From Zobellia uliginosa (GTDB taxonomy: Bacteria; Bacteroidota; Bacteroidia; Flavobacteriales; Flavobacteriaceae), in NCBI RefSeq assembly GCF_900156625.1, contig NZ_FTOB01000003.1, positions 806,001 through 870,000 of the forward strand: a DNA stretch of 64,000 bases, read 5' to 3'. The position numbers and the translations under genes were made by a program. The notes below the pieces were generated by a model. That model saw only the letters and a list, made by a program, of their open reading frames with translations, did not search any database and had not been told where the DNA came from. Shown piece by piece: positions 1 to 9,048 of the stretch (position 1 is its first letter; the number at the start of each line of letters is the position of its first letter).

Positions 1-636
<636 letters not shown>

Positions 637-690
637 TTACCTCCAAAAATTAAGCGTTAAGTTTTTCCCTTAAACAGGAAATGAAAAAGT

Positions 691-1776
691 TTATTCTTTG
701 GGGAACAAATTTTTATCCAAGCCCGGTACCAGGGCGAGGGCATTCTTATAATACACCTTCTTCAACACCTCGTCGGGAAGATCGAGTCCGTACATAGCCC
801 AAAAGGCGTGGTATTTTTTATAATAGGGAAAATATTCGTCATTCGATTCCAAGACCCTAAAATAGGTAGGGAACTCCTCGGGTTTCCAGCTGTCTTTCCC
901 GAATAGGATACGGTCTTGATACTTGATGAAAAATTGCCGTGCGTTTTGCGGCTGTCGCCCCAGTTCGGCGATTACCGCGGCTATACCCACATACATATTG
1001 GGGATTTCATCGAGAAAGCGGCCCAATTGTTCTAAGTTATTGGCATACCAACCCATATGGGCATTGATAAACTTTGTATTCGGGTGTTTTTTGAACATGC
1101 GGTGCTGTTCGTCTATAATCTGCTGCCAAGGAGCCGGATCGGTATCGCTCCGTTTCCTACGGGGATGGGTCTTTAGTTCCAACCAGCGCTCGTTGTCGGC
1201 ATCCATAGCGTCCCAAAAGGATTTTGGGTCGGCGGAATGTATCAACACAGGCACCCCCAGTTCGCCGCATTTGGCCCAAATGGGATCAAGACGTTCATCG
1301 TCTACCGCCAGCCGCTTTCCTTCATGATCTACGTTTCGTAATCCCAGACTCTTAAAGACTTTTAGGCCCTTGGCCCCATTTTTAATATCGGCTTCCAACT
1401 GGGCCACGGCCTTTTCCGTCCAGCCCGGCTTTCCTGCCCCATCAAAGTCGACGTTGGCAAATACCACGAATCGATTCGGATAGTTTTGGGCTATGTTATC
1501 TACGCTTTCGGCCAAGCCACTGCCCGAACCTCCGCTTAGGTTGACCATAACGGCCTCGTTGAGGGCATCCATATCGGCTACCAAGCTTTTCAGGCGCGAA
1601 GCCCCCATGTTTCGCTGGTGGCTGTGAATGTCGACAAAGGGATATTTTGCCTTGCTTATTTTATGCCCGGGAACCACTAAGGTAGATTTGGGGTTGTAGT
1701 CTTCAAAACTCATTTCTTGAGCCCATAGACCCGTGCAGGCCAAGAGCAAAAATGCGATGCTAGTGTTCAGTTTCAT
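691..1776 (-). CDS. Secreted amidohydrolase (Amidohydro_2, TIM barrel)
   Basis: This is a metal-dependent amidohydrolase or decarboxylase-like enzyme of 361 residues. It begins with a signal peptide ending at LLLACTGLWAQ, so it is probably periplasmic. The barrel motifs are visible in order: VDIHSH (metal-binding HxH) near residue 48, KVFKSLG near 140, VLIHSADP near 178, INAHMGW near 240, and LFGKDSW near 292, which supplies the terminal Asp. The gene overlaps the end of the upstream nucleotidyltransferase by 17 bases, so it is translated from the same molybdo-hydroxylase message. This suggests that it acts on the product or substrate of the hydroxylase, for example by opening an oxidised ring or amide. 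The substrate cannot be read from the sequence. Confidence 0.85.
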   Translation of the reverse strand: MKLNTSIAFLLLACTGLWAQEMSFEDYNPKSTLVVPGHKISKAKYPFVDIHSHQRNMGASRLKSLVADMDALNEAVMVNLSGGSGSGLAESVDNIAQNYPNRFVVFANVDFDGAGKPGWTEKAVAQLEADIKNGAKGLKVFKSLGLRNVDHEGKRLAVDDERLDPIWAKCGELGVPVLIHSADPKSFWDAMDADNERWLELKTHPRRKRSDTDPAPWQQIIDEQHRMFKKHPNTKFINAHMGWYANNLEQLGRFLDEIPNMYVGIAAVIAELGRQPQNARQFFIKYQDRILFGKDSWKPEEFPTYFRVLESNDEYFPYYKKYHAFWAMYGLDLPDEVLKKVYYKNALALVPGLDKNLFPKE

Positions 1777-2374
1777 TTTTATGCTTTAGTCGTTCGTAAT
1801 CTTCGCTCGTATCGATATCAATAATGTTCTGTCCCGCAGAAAGCCTAATAACTTGGTTTTCTTCTTCTTGCAAGAGCTGCTTGGCTCCAAAATCCTTATT
1901 CAATTTTAAGAGGGCCTCAAAATACGGCTTGGGAAAAAGTGCGGGTACCCCTGCCCTATGCTTATACGTCGTGGCGATAATTTTGTCCTTATGCCGTATG
2001 GAATGATCGATCAAGAGATTGAGGTAGCTTTCTTTGATCAAAGGTTGGTCGGCCAGCATGATCAATATACCCTCGATGTCCTTGTCCGAAGCCATCAAGG
2101 ATGCCGCTCCGTGTGCTATGGAACTCCCCATTCCCGATTCCCAGGCCGTATTTTCCGTAAAGGCAAAGGCTTCTGTTGTCTCGGTGCGTATCTTTTTGGC
2201 ATTCGCCCCTAAAACCGTCAGTGCCCGTATGGCCTTCGACGCTTTTGCGGTGCGTATGGCGTGGCCCAAGAGCGTAGTGTCGTGCCAAGGAAGTAGCTGT
2301 TTCGGTTTTCCCATACGTGAAGATGATCCTGCGGCCAAAATCAATATTGCAATACGATGTGGAGCACTTTTCAT
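1760..2374 (-). CDS. MobA-like NTP transferase (molybdenum cofactor cytidylyltransferase type)
   Basis: This is a 204-residue nucleotidyltransferase of the MobA/MocA superfamily. It carries the nucleotide-binding signature LAAGSSSRMGKPKQLLPW at residues 14-31 and a metal-binding ADQPLI near residue 108. MocA-type enzymes attach CMP to molybdopterin to make the MCD cofactor used by many xanthine-oxidase-family enzymes. The start ATG overlaps the stop of the XdhC-like gene by one base (TAATG), so the two are translationally coupled. The position behind a molybdo-hydroxylase and XdhC supports a role in making or loading the cofactor for that enzyme. CTP rather than GTP specificity is inferred from context. 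Confidence 0.88.
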   Translation of the reverse strand: MKSAPHRIAILILAAGSSSRMGKPKQLLPWHDTTLLGHAIRTAKASKAIRALTVLGANAKKIRTETTEAFAFTENTAWESGMGSSIAHGAASLMASDKDIEGILIMLADQPLIKESYLNLLIDHSIRHKDKIIATTYKHRAGVPALFPKPYFEALLKLNKDFGAKQLLQEEENQVIRLSAGQNIIDIDTSEDYERLKHKNETEH

Positions 2375-3384
2375 TAGGTATGTATTCTTCCTAATTTGTT
2401 TTTGAGCATGATGGCTTCCTTACCCCGGGTTACAGATAGTATTTCCGATAGAATGGCCAGGGCGATTTCTTGTGCCGTTTCCGCTCCTATATCTAGACCG
2501 GCAGGACCATGTATCGTATCAAAAAAGGTATCCGATACTTCGGGGTAATGCTCTATAAACTCGTTCAATAGTTTCTCCCTTCGCTTGGCCGGACCGAGCA
2601 ATCCCAAGTATACGGGTTTCGATTCCCTTATCGCTAACAAATACTTTAGGTCGCGAACGTAACTATGTGTCATTAAAACGATTGCGGTTTGTTCGTCGAT
2701 AGTATCGAGGGATAGCATTTCGGGTTCCTCGCTAAGAAAAAGGTCGGCCCCGGGAAAATCGTTGATGTTCTTTTCCTCCGCTGCGGAAGCTACGATAGTC
2801 ACTTCCCAGCCCGTTAAGGAAGCAAGGGAACACAATTGTACCGCATCGTGTTCCGCACCGATAATAATCAGTTTAAAACAGGGATCCATTTGTTGCTCGA
2901 ATACAGGGAGGTCATCGGATGGGGCAACCTTGGGCCTTAGCCCAATTCTATTTTTTCCGAAAACAAAGAACGAAGCCAAGGCTGCATGGCTTCCTTCCTT
3001 TTTCTTGTAGAAAGAACGAATGGTAAACTGTTCCCTATGCCTTACGGACAGCTCAAAGGCCTCGATCAAAGATGTACTTGGGGCGAAAGGTTCTATTAAA
3101 ATATAGAGAATGCCTTCACAGCCCAATCGGTAACGACCATCATAGATCATCATTTTGGCTACCTCGTCATTAAAAACGCCATGGGCCTGTCTAAAGATTT
3201 CCTTTTCGACACAGCCACCACTGACCGCCCCGACCATTTTACCGTCTTCACGTATGAGCATACGTACTCCTGGTCGGCGATATGAAGAGCCTTCTAAAGC
3301 AACGACCGTCGCGAGGACGGTCTTTTGCTTCTTTTCTTTGGCGAGCTTATAGGCCCTGATAATGTTTTTTAGTTCATGCGTCAT
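2374..3384 (-). CDS. XdhC/CoxI family molybdenum-cofactor insertion chaperone
   Basis: XdhC proteins bind molybdopterin cofactor, promote its sulfuration and hand it to xanthine-dehydrogenase-family enzymes. The 336-residue protein has the N-terminal XdhC_CoxI domain (ALEGSSYRRPGVRMLI near residues 28-43, then GAVSGGCVEKEIF near 52-64). A C-terminal Rossmann domain begins near residue 172 with the nucleotide-binding loop IIIGAEHDA. It lies 59 bases downstream of the large hydroxylase subunit and is coupled to the MobA-like gene. The loop GAEHDA departs somewhat from the usual GxGxxA pattern. The family assignment is firm. Confidence 0.92.
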   Translation of the reverse strand: MTHELKNIIRAYKLAKEKKQKTVLATVVALEGSSYRRPGVRMLIREDGKMVGAVSGGCVEKEIFRQAHGVFNDEVAKMMIYDGRYRLGCEGILYILIEPFAPSTSLIEAFELSVRHREQFTIRSFYKKKEGSHAALASFFVFGKNRIGLRPKVAPSDDLPVFEQQMDPCFKLIIIGAEHDAVQLCSLASLTGWEVTIVASAAEEKNINDFPGADLFLSEEPEMLSLDTIDEQTAIVLMTHSYVRDLKYLLAIRESKPVYLGLLGPAKRREKLLNEFIEHYPEVSDTFFDTIHGPAGLDIGAETAQEIALAILSEILSVTRGKEAIMLKNKLGRIHT

Positions 3385-3443
3385 ACAAATCGGAATCGCT
3401 TAAGTACAATCGGTCTTACATAATAGGAACGCTCCTCTGAGGG

Positions 3444-5672
3444 CTATCCCAGTATTTCTTCTTGTTTGGCTTGCCACAACTCTTCCTGCTCTATAAAAGG
3501 TTGTTTGTAGACCCGCTTGCCGGTGGCCGCTTTTAGGGCGTTGGCTACCGCACCACCTGCCGGTGGCAAAGTGGGTTCGCCCAAACCGGTAGGCGATAGT
3601 TCGTTTTGTACCAGGTAGGTTTCTACGGCGGCCGCATCTTTCATTCGGCCCAAACGGTACTTGTCAAAATTCTTTGCGGTAGGCTGGCCGTTTTCGAAAC
3701 CGAAACTACCGTACATACTGTGTCCGATACCGTCTACGATACCTCCCTCTATTTGGTTCAGGGCACCCAAAGGATTGATGACAATGCCACAATCGACCAC
3801 ACAGGTTACCTTTTTGACCACGGGAAGGCCTTTTTCAATAACCACATCGGCTACTTCCGCCACATGGGTATTATGGCAATAATAGGCAACAAAGCCTTGA
3901 TATGTTCCTTGGGGCTGTTTTCCCCAGCCGGACTTATCGACGGCCATTTTTATCACATTTTGCATACGTTCCGGGGAATATTGTATCCGCTCGTCCGTAG
4001 TGCCTTTTACTTTTTCCAATAAATCTAAGCGTAGTTTGATCTTGTCCACTTCCATTGCTTCGGCAAGTTCATCAAAGAAGCTCTGTTCGGCATAGGCCAA
4101 GAAATTGGTATACGGCGCACGCCATGCTCCCGTAGTAATATTGCTTTTATAGTTGGCCACGTCGACCTGGTAGTTTTCAACCGCACCGGCCGGAAAGAAA
4201 TTCGGGATCAATCCGTACATGTTTCCGTTGATGGCGGCCTCCTTTAGCTGGTAGCCTGTTAATTGTCCATCCTTGATGGCCGCTTTGATCCTGTATTTTA
4301 TGGAAGGCCTATATACCCCGGTAGACATATCGTCTTCACGGGAAGATACCATTTTTACGGGCTTTCTGATAGCATCACTGATCTCTGCCGCTTCATAAAC
4401 GAAGTCCCCATACAGCCTTCTTCCAAAACCACCGCCCATACGGGTCATTTCCAAATGGATATCGGCCACATCGCGCCCTAAAAGTTCGGCGACGGTATTT
4501 GCTGCATCTTCAGGGGTTTGCACCGGTCCTACCAAATGAATTTTCTCATCGGTTACATGGGCGAAAAAATTCATGGGTTCCATACAGTTGTGCGGAAGGA
4601 AGGGAGATTCGTAGGTACGCTCCAATACTTTATCGGCCTGGGCGAATGCCTTGTTGACATCGCCATCCTTTCTCATGGTTACAAAATCTTTACCATCTAA
4701 AAGGGCATTGAGCTTTTCGTCATGAAACTCGGTACTTTCAAGAGGGCTTGCATCGGACCAAGTGGCCTTGATGGCTTTTTTACCCTTGAAGGCATCCCAA
4801 GTTGTCTTTGCCAAAACGACCACCTTTCCACTCCCGCTTAATTGGGCGGTCCAGTTTACTTTGTCCTTTTCCAACAAAGCCTTGGCCTTATCACCAATTT
4901 GAATGACGTCGATTACCCCAGGTATGGCTTTGGCCTCTGTGGCATCAAAGGAAACCAATTCCTGTCCGAATGCCGGTGGCCTGAGTACAGTGGCATAGAC
5001 CATGCCCTCTACCTTATAATCCATACCGTACAAAGGCTGTCCGGTAATAATTTTATCGATATCGACATTGCGTTGATCGGTGCCTATTATTTTATAGTCC
5101 TTGGGTTCTTTTAAGGTAACGTTTTCAGGAACCTCCAAAGCTGCTGCCTCTTCGACCACATCGCCATAACTTAGGGTTTCCCCGACCTTATTCGTAATGA
5201 CTCCTTCGCTAACGGACAATTCTGAAGCATCTACCCCCCAACGTGCCGCTGCGGCGTTCACCAACATCTGCTTGGCGGTAGCCCCTGTTTGGCGTAAGGC
5301 ATCCCACCCGAAGCGAATGGACTGGCTGCCCCCTGCGATTTGTCTGGTGTAATTTTTTGTATCGAGTACGCCTTGTTGAACATATACATTGTCCCAAGCC
5401 ACATCTAGTTCTTCGGCAATGATCATGGGCATAGCCGTTTTTACCCCTTGTCCGATTTCAGGATTGGGCGAAAAAATGGTCACTGCCCCATTTTTGGCAA
5501 TTTTTATAAAGGCATTGAAATCGTTGTAATTTAAATCCGCTAAATCGACCGGAGGTTTAACATCCGATTTGCAAGCGGTAAAAAGATTGAAGCCTATCAG
5601 GAGTCCCCCGCTCGCTAACGACGAGGTGCGTAAAAAGTTTCTTCGACTAAAAGGTATGGATGGTGTTGACAT
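3444..5672 (-). CDS. Molybdopterin-binding subunit of an aldehyde/isoquinoline-type hydroxylase
   Basis: This is the large catalytic subunit (742 residues) of a xanthine-oxidase-family molybdenum hydroxylase, closest in architecture to the IorB/periplasmic aldehyde oxidase group. The N-terminus SRRNFLRTSSLASGG is a twin-arginine signal, and the following FTAC resembles a lipobox at Cys34, so the folded enzyme is probably exported and perhaps membrane-anchored. The molybdopterin-binding segments RMGGGFGRR and TGAWRAPY are present. The catalytic Glu is in GLGEPTLPP (about residue 699). The 61-base gap to the Fe-S subunit and the same direction mark one operon. No FAD-domain subunit is encoded, as expected for two-subunit enzymes that pass electrons to a cytochrome. 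Substrate unknown: an aldehyde or N-heterocycle. Confidence 0.92.
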   Translation of the reverse strand: MSTPSIPFSRRNFLRTSSLASGGLLIGFNLFTACKSDVKPPVDLADLNYNDFNAFIKIAKNGAVTIFSPNPEIGQGVKTAMPMIIAEELDVAWDNVYVQQGVLDTKNYTRQIAGGSQSIRFGWDALRQTGATAKQMLVNAAAARWGVDASELSVSEGVITNKVGETLSYGDVVEEAAALEVPENVTLKEPKDYKIIGTDQRNVDIDKIITGQPLYGMDYKVEGMVYATVLRPPAFGQELVSFDATEAKAIPGVIDVIQIGDKAKALLEKDKVNWTAQLSGSGKVVVLAKTTWDAFKGKKAIKATWSDASPLESTEFHDEKLNALLDGKDFVTMRKDGDVNKAFAQADKVLERTYESPFLPHNCMEPMNFFAHVTDEKIHLVGPVQTPEDAANTVAELLGRDVADIHLEMTRMGGGFGRRLYGDFVYEAAEISDAIRKPVKMVSSREDDMSTGVYRPSIKYRIKAAIKDGQLTGYQLKEAAINGNMYGLIPNFFPAGAVENYQVDVANYKSNITTGAWRAPYTNFLAYAEQSFFDELAEAMEVDKIKLRLDLLEKVKGTTDERIQYSPERMQNVIKMAVDKSGWGKQPQGTYQGFVAYYCHNTHVAEVADVVIEKGLPVVKKVTCVVDCGIVINPLGALNQIEGGIVDGIGHSMYGSFGFENGQPTAKNFDKYRLGRMKDAAAVETYLVQNELSPTGLGEPTLPPAGGAVANALKAATGKRVYKQPFIEQEELWQAKQEEILG

Positions 5673-5733
5673 GAGCTGTAAATTATAGAATTAAAGCTTT
5701 TTTTGGTAATCAAAAGCCTAATGGTATGTTTTG

Positions 5734-6195
5734 TTAAGCCATTTTTTCGGCCGCTACGCCCACCGCTTTCTTTATACGGTTATATGCGGAACATCTACAA
5801 ATGTTACCGTTCATGGCATCGGAAATTTCTTCTTCCGTAGGGCTGGGGTTCTTTGCCAAAAAAGCCGAGGCGGTCATCATTTGACCTGCCTGACAGTATC
5901 CGCATTGGGGTACGTCAACTTCTTTCCAAGCCTGTTGTACGGGGTGCGAACCGTCTTCTGAAAGCCCTTCGATAGTAGTAATCGACATGCCTGCGGCCGA
6001 CGCCACGGGCAAAGAACAACTTCTGGTGGCATTGCCTTCCACATGTACCGTACAGGCGCCGCATTGGGCTATTCCGCAACCAAATTTAGTGCCGACCATG
6101 TTTAAATGGTCTCTCAAGACCCATAATAGCGGAGTGTCTTCACTTGCCTCTACCGTGTGTTCTTTTCCGTTAACCGTTAGTTGATACGTTGGCAT
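5734..6195 (-). CDS. [2Fe-2S] subunit of the molybdenum hydroxylase
   Basis: This is the small electron-transfer subunit, 153 residues, with two iron-sulfur domains. The plant-ferredoxin-like domain has Cys40, Cys45, Cys48 (CGIAQCGAC) and Cys60. The helical [-2] domain has Cys98/Cys101 (CGYC) and Cys133/Cys135 (CRC). This is the complete eight-cysteine set of the family. It has no export signal of its own, so it is expected to be carried through the Tat system with the large subunit encoded next. It is the first gene of the operon that continues through the large subunit, XdhC, the MobA-like gene and the amidohydrolase. Confidence 0.94.
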   Translation of the reverse strand: MPTYQLTVNGKEHTVEASEDTPLLWVLRDHLNMVGTKFGCGIAQCGACTVHVEGNATRSCSLPVASAAGMSITTIEGLSEDGSHPVQQAWKEVDVPQCGYCQAGQMMTASAFLAKNPSPTEEEISDAMNGNICRCSAYNRIKKAVGVAAEKMA

Positions 6196-6496
6196 AAATA
6201 TCGTTTTAGTTTAATGTTTTGTATAAGAGTTATACAAGGTATTAAAAAATTAAGATTTCTTTTTGGTTTTAACAATTTCTTTGGTGTTACAGCAGGCAAT
6301 GCGCTTCGATGTAAAATGAAGAAAACCGAGGCCATCCCCCGTAAAAATAATTCTTAAAAATTAGTGAACTAATTTCGAAATATCCATTTCAAGCCTTAAT
6401 TTTAGGGCCTTAACAATCTTTAACATATTTTTTCAACTTCACAATACTTTAAAACTAAAATCAACGTTGTGATGGTTGAACGTAAAATCCACGAAA
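6196..6496. other. Divergent intergenic region
   Basis: About 300 AT-rich bases separate the minus-strand hydroxylase operon from the plus-strand VWA lipoprotein, so both promoters should lie here. I found no exact TAnnTTTG box with a well-spaced TTTG on either strand and no convincing small gene. Confidence 0.5.
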
Positions 6497-7582
6497 ATGA
6501 ATTCCTCCTCAAAACTACTTTTGTTTTTTTTCTCCATTATTCTATTTGCTTCTTGCGGAAATGCCGATGACGATGTGAACTATGCCTTAAATACAGGTGA
6601 TGGACTAGGAAAAGGGCAACCCGTTGACAAATGTTTGGATCTAGGTGACAACGAACTCGTCCTTTCCATACAAGACCAATATACTACCGCCCCCGGTAAG
6701 GTTTCTATTTTCTTTAAAGTATCGAATAGTGAAGGGAGTCCTGTTTCAGGATTGACCGCTGACCAGTTTACGATTTACGAACAAGGAAGAAACGACGATT
6801 GTTTCAATACCATTTCCCCTTCGGAATCGCAAGCCCGTATTTCTCCCAATGAGCAAATATTTTCGAGCAACACCCTTTTAATACTCGATTTAAGTAATAG
6901 TGTATTGAGCGAGAGTGTCGATGAACTAAAAGCGGCGAGTATCAGTTTTATCGATGCCGTAATGCCGGCTACCTCACAAGAGTCATATAAAATGGCGATT
7001 TATTGGTTTGATGGGGAAGACATATTACATGAACTAACTCCTTTGACTTCCGACAAATCGGACTTGACCGCTGCAATCGAGACGATTAACAAGGATATCA
7101 GTAGCGATGTGTCAACCGACCTTTACGGTGCTGTCATTAAAGCTACCGATAAAGCGAGCGACCTTTTGAAGGATAGTACAAAAGGCGATAAGATCGGTGC
7201 TGCTTCCGTAGTAATCTTTACCGATGGTACCGACCAGGCTTCACGCTATGCTAAAGATGCCGCACAGAAAAAAGTAGATACGGCCGATCCGAACATTTCC
7301 TTCTTTACCATAGGTTTGGGAAGCGAGATCGATACACAGGTCTTGAGCGACCTCGGAAAGAACTCTAGTGAATTTGCTGCCAATAAAGACGAATTGGAAG
7401 ATACTTTCAATAGGATTTCTGAAATCGTTTCCGAGCGGGCCAACAGTTTTTACCTCTTCGAGTACTGCAGCCCTAAAAGGGGTGGTGACAACAATTTGGC
7501 CATTCAAGTAAAAAATGGCAGTTTACAAGGTGCCGTTCAGACCAAATTTAGCGCAGAAGGCTTTACAGGAGGCTGTGAATAA
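6497..7582 (+). CDS. VWA-domain lipoprotein
   Basis: This is an exported lipoprotein of 361 residues with a von Willebrand factor A domain, a metal-dependent protein-binding fold. The ATG at 6497 is chosen because it puts a clean lipoprotein signal at the N-terminus (MNSSSKLLLFFFSIILFASC, Cys at 20); a TTG seven codons upstream is less likely. The MIDAS motif is LDLSNS (DxSxS) near residue 127, and a second metal-site stretch, VIFTDGTDQ, lies near residue 238. A small Ig-like region (residues 45-100) precedes the VWA fold. A C-terminal Cys pair may form a disulfide. It is followed by an intrinsic terminator, so it is monocistronic. The ligand is unknown. Confidence 0.85.
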   Translation: MNSSSKLLLFFFSIILFASCGNADDDVNYALNTGDGLGKGQPVDKCLDLGDNELVLSIQDQYTTAPGKVSIFFKVSNSEGSPVSGLTADQFTIYEQGRNDDCFNTISPSESQARISPNEQIFSSNTLLILDLSNSVLSESVDELKAASISFIDAVMPATSQESYKMAIYWFDGEDILHELTPLTSDKSDLTAAIETINKDISSDVSTDLYGAVIKATDKASDLLKDSTKGDKIGAASVVIFTDGTDQASRYAKDAAQKKVDTADPNISFFTIGLGSEIDTQVLSDLGKNSSEFAANKDELEDTFNRISEIVSERANSFYLFEYCSPKRGGDNNLAIQVKNGSLQGAVQTKFSAEGFTGGCE

Positions 7583-7604
7583 TCGCCAATCTCGATAAAA
7601 CAGT

Positions 7605-7637
7605 AAAAAAGACGCCCATTTTAGGCGTCTTTTTTTT
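7605..7637 (+). terminator. Intrinsic terminator after the VWA lipoprotein
   Basis: A perfect stem AAGACGCC/GGCGTCTT with a short loop is followed by nine T residues, 22 bases after the stop codon. The upstream A-run pairs with the T-run, as is usual in this genome. Confidence 0.9.
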
Positions 7638-7806
7638 TGCTTTTTTACAAAAGCCTTAATCCTTCAATAACAAAGGGTTGCGCCGCCTTTTATCGGGTTT
7701 ATCCACCCCTTCGTCTAGAATGTTGCCCCCCGGTAAAGATCCAATTGCGGACCTATTCCGTATTATAGTAGTGAATCAATATACTTTTATATCAAAACGT
7801 TTTAAA

Positions 7807-8634
7807 ATGAAAAAATCGATTATCCTAAGTACGCTTGCCGTTACCCTAATGGCATCTTGTGTTTCTAAGAAAAAATACGTTGCTCTTGAAAACAACTTGT
7901 CAGAAACGCAAAGCGCATTGACAAAGACCCAAGTTGAAAAGGAAGAACTTGAAGGTAAAATGTCTAAGATAGAAGCTCGTGTAACCGAGTATAACGAAAA
8001 GATCAATTCTTTAAAGGAAATCAACGATAGTCAAATGACTTCTGTTGACGATGTTGCCGTAATGAGCAACAACACCAAAGCGAAGATGAGATCAACACTT
8101 GCCAAAGTGGATCCCGCTAAACTTGCCGAAGCAAAAACTTTGCAAGATTCAATGAACTTGGCCATTTCTTACAACCTTAAGAAATCTATCTCAGACGACG
8201 ACGACGATGTAGATGTGAACATCGACAAGACCGTTGTTATGATCAACATTTCCGATAAGCTTCTTTTTAACAGTGGTAGCTACCGCGTGAGCAGCAAAGC
8301 CAACAAGATTCTTGAAAAATTGGCACAGGTAATCAACTCTGAGCCAAGCATGGAAGTTATGGTCGAAGGTCACACCGATTCAAGAAGCATCAGCACTGAA
8401 ATGTTCCGTGATAACTGGGACTTGAGCGTTAAGCGTGCTACCAGTGTCGTTCAGATCCTTCAGAACAAGTACAATGTTGATCCTACTAAAATGATCGCTG
8501 CCGGTAGAAGTAGCTATTTACCTTTGGTAGATAACGACACTAAAGAAAACCGTGCGAAGAACAGACGTACTAAAATCGTTATCATTCCGAACTTGAACAA
8601 GTTTTTCGCCCTTTTGGATGCGGAAACCCTATAA
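7807..8634 (+). CDS. OmpA-family peptidoglycan-binding lipoprotein
   Basis: This is a 275-residue lipoprotein that probably links the outer membrane to peptidoglycan. The ATG at 7807 gives a lipobox signal ending MASC (Cys18); an in-frame upstream extension to 7678 lacks signal character and overlaps the likely promoter. Residues 25-75 are a heptad-rich coiled coil. The C-terminal OmpA domain starts near residue 145 and contains the diagnostic VEGHTDSRSI segment and the NRRTKIVI end, which contact diaminopimelate in this family. An acidic run of four Asp (SDDDDD) sits before the domain. It is followed by its own terminator and is probably a monocistronic, abundant envelope protein. Confidence 0.93.
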   Translation: MKKSIILSTLAVTLMASCVSKKKYVALENNLSETQSALTKTQVEKEELEGKMSKIEARVTEYNEKINSLKEINDSQMTSVDDVAVMSNNTKAKMRSTLAKVDPAKLAEAKTLQDSMNLAISYNLKKSISDDDDDVDVNIDKTVVMINISDKLLFNSGSYRVSSKANKILEKLAQVINSEPSMEVMVEGHTDSRSISTEMFRDNWDLSVKRATSVVQILQNKYNVDPTKMIAAGRSSYLPLVDNDTKENRAKNRRTKIVIIPNLNKFFALLDAETL

Positions 8635-8683
8635 AGCATAGTTGTATTTGCCGGCGTTTCGTCCCGGCCATTGCACAACAGTT

Positions 8684-8716
8684 AAAAAGGAAGAACTTAC
8701 CGTTCTTCCTTTTTTT
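8684..8716 (+). terminator. Intrinsic terminator after the OmpA-type gene
   Basis: A stem AAGGAAGAAC/GTTCTTCCTT of at least ten pairs with a small loop is followed by a run of T. It lies 50 bases after the stop codon. Confidence 0.9.
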
Positions 8717-8831
8717 GTGCGATTCAACGAATTAAAACAATATTAGGTGGGGTTTTCTTCTACTTCGCTGTTCAAAGAGAACACGAGTACCCCATATTAG
8801 AAAATGAAAACCTACATCCAGAACAAATGCT

Positions 8832-9035
8832 ATGCTAAATGGCAAAATTTTAGAACACATGGATGTATTAACAGTTATTATTCAGAACACCGCTTTAAAC
8901 GGAATGCCTAAATGGTACCAGGCCTTGACCCTTACATTGTTTGCTATCATTGCAACCTTGGCAATTTCAATGTATTTTAGAATAGCCCTTCAGGCTTCAG
9001 AGATGTCTGAAATGGCCATGAGGTTCGGTTACTAA
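8832..9035 (+). CDS. Small single-pass membrane protein
   Basis: This is a 67-codon frame with one clear transmembrane helix (about residues 29-51, WYQALTLTLFAIIATLAISM) flanked by Lys/Trp on one side and Arg on the other, and a short polar tail ending MRFGY. An internal ATG at codon 10 (8859) is an equally good start. I do not recognise a family. It is supported by the well-formed helix and the position between a terminator and the convergent carboxypeptidase gene, but its shortness and the lack of a clear promoter leave doubt. Confidence 0.45.
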   Translation: MLNGKILEHMDVLTVIIQNTALNGMPKWYQALTLTLFAIIATLAISMYFRIALQASEMSEMAMRFGY

Positions 9036-9048
9036 GCGCGAACACCAC

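Noticed and set aside
691-3384. Plus-strand open frames opposite the molybdenum-enzyme genes
   Set aside because: They are antisense to genes with clear motifs and show no protein-like features.
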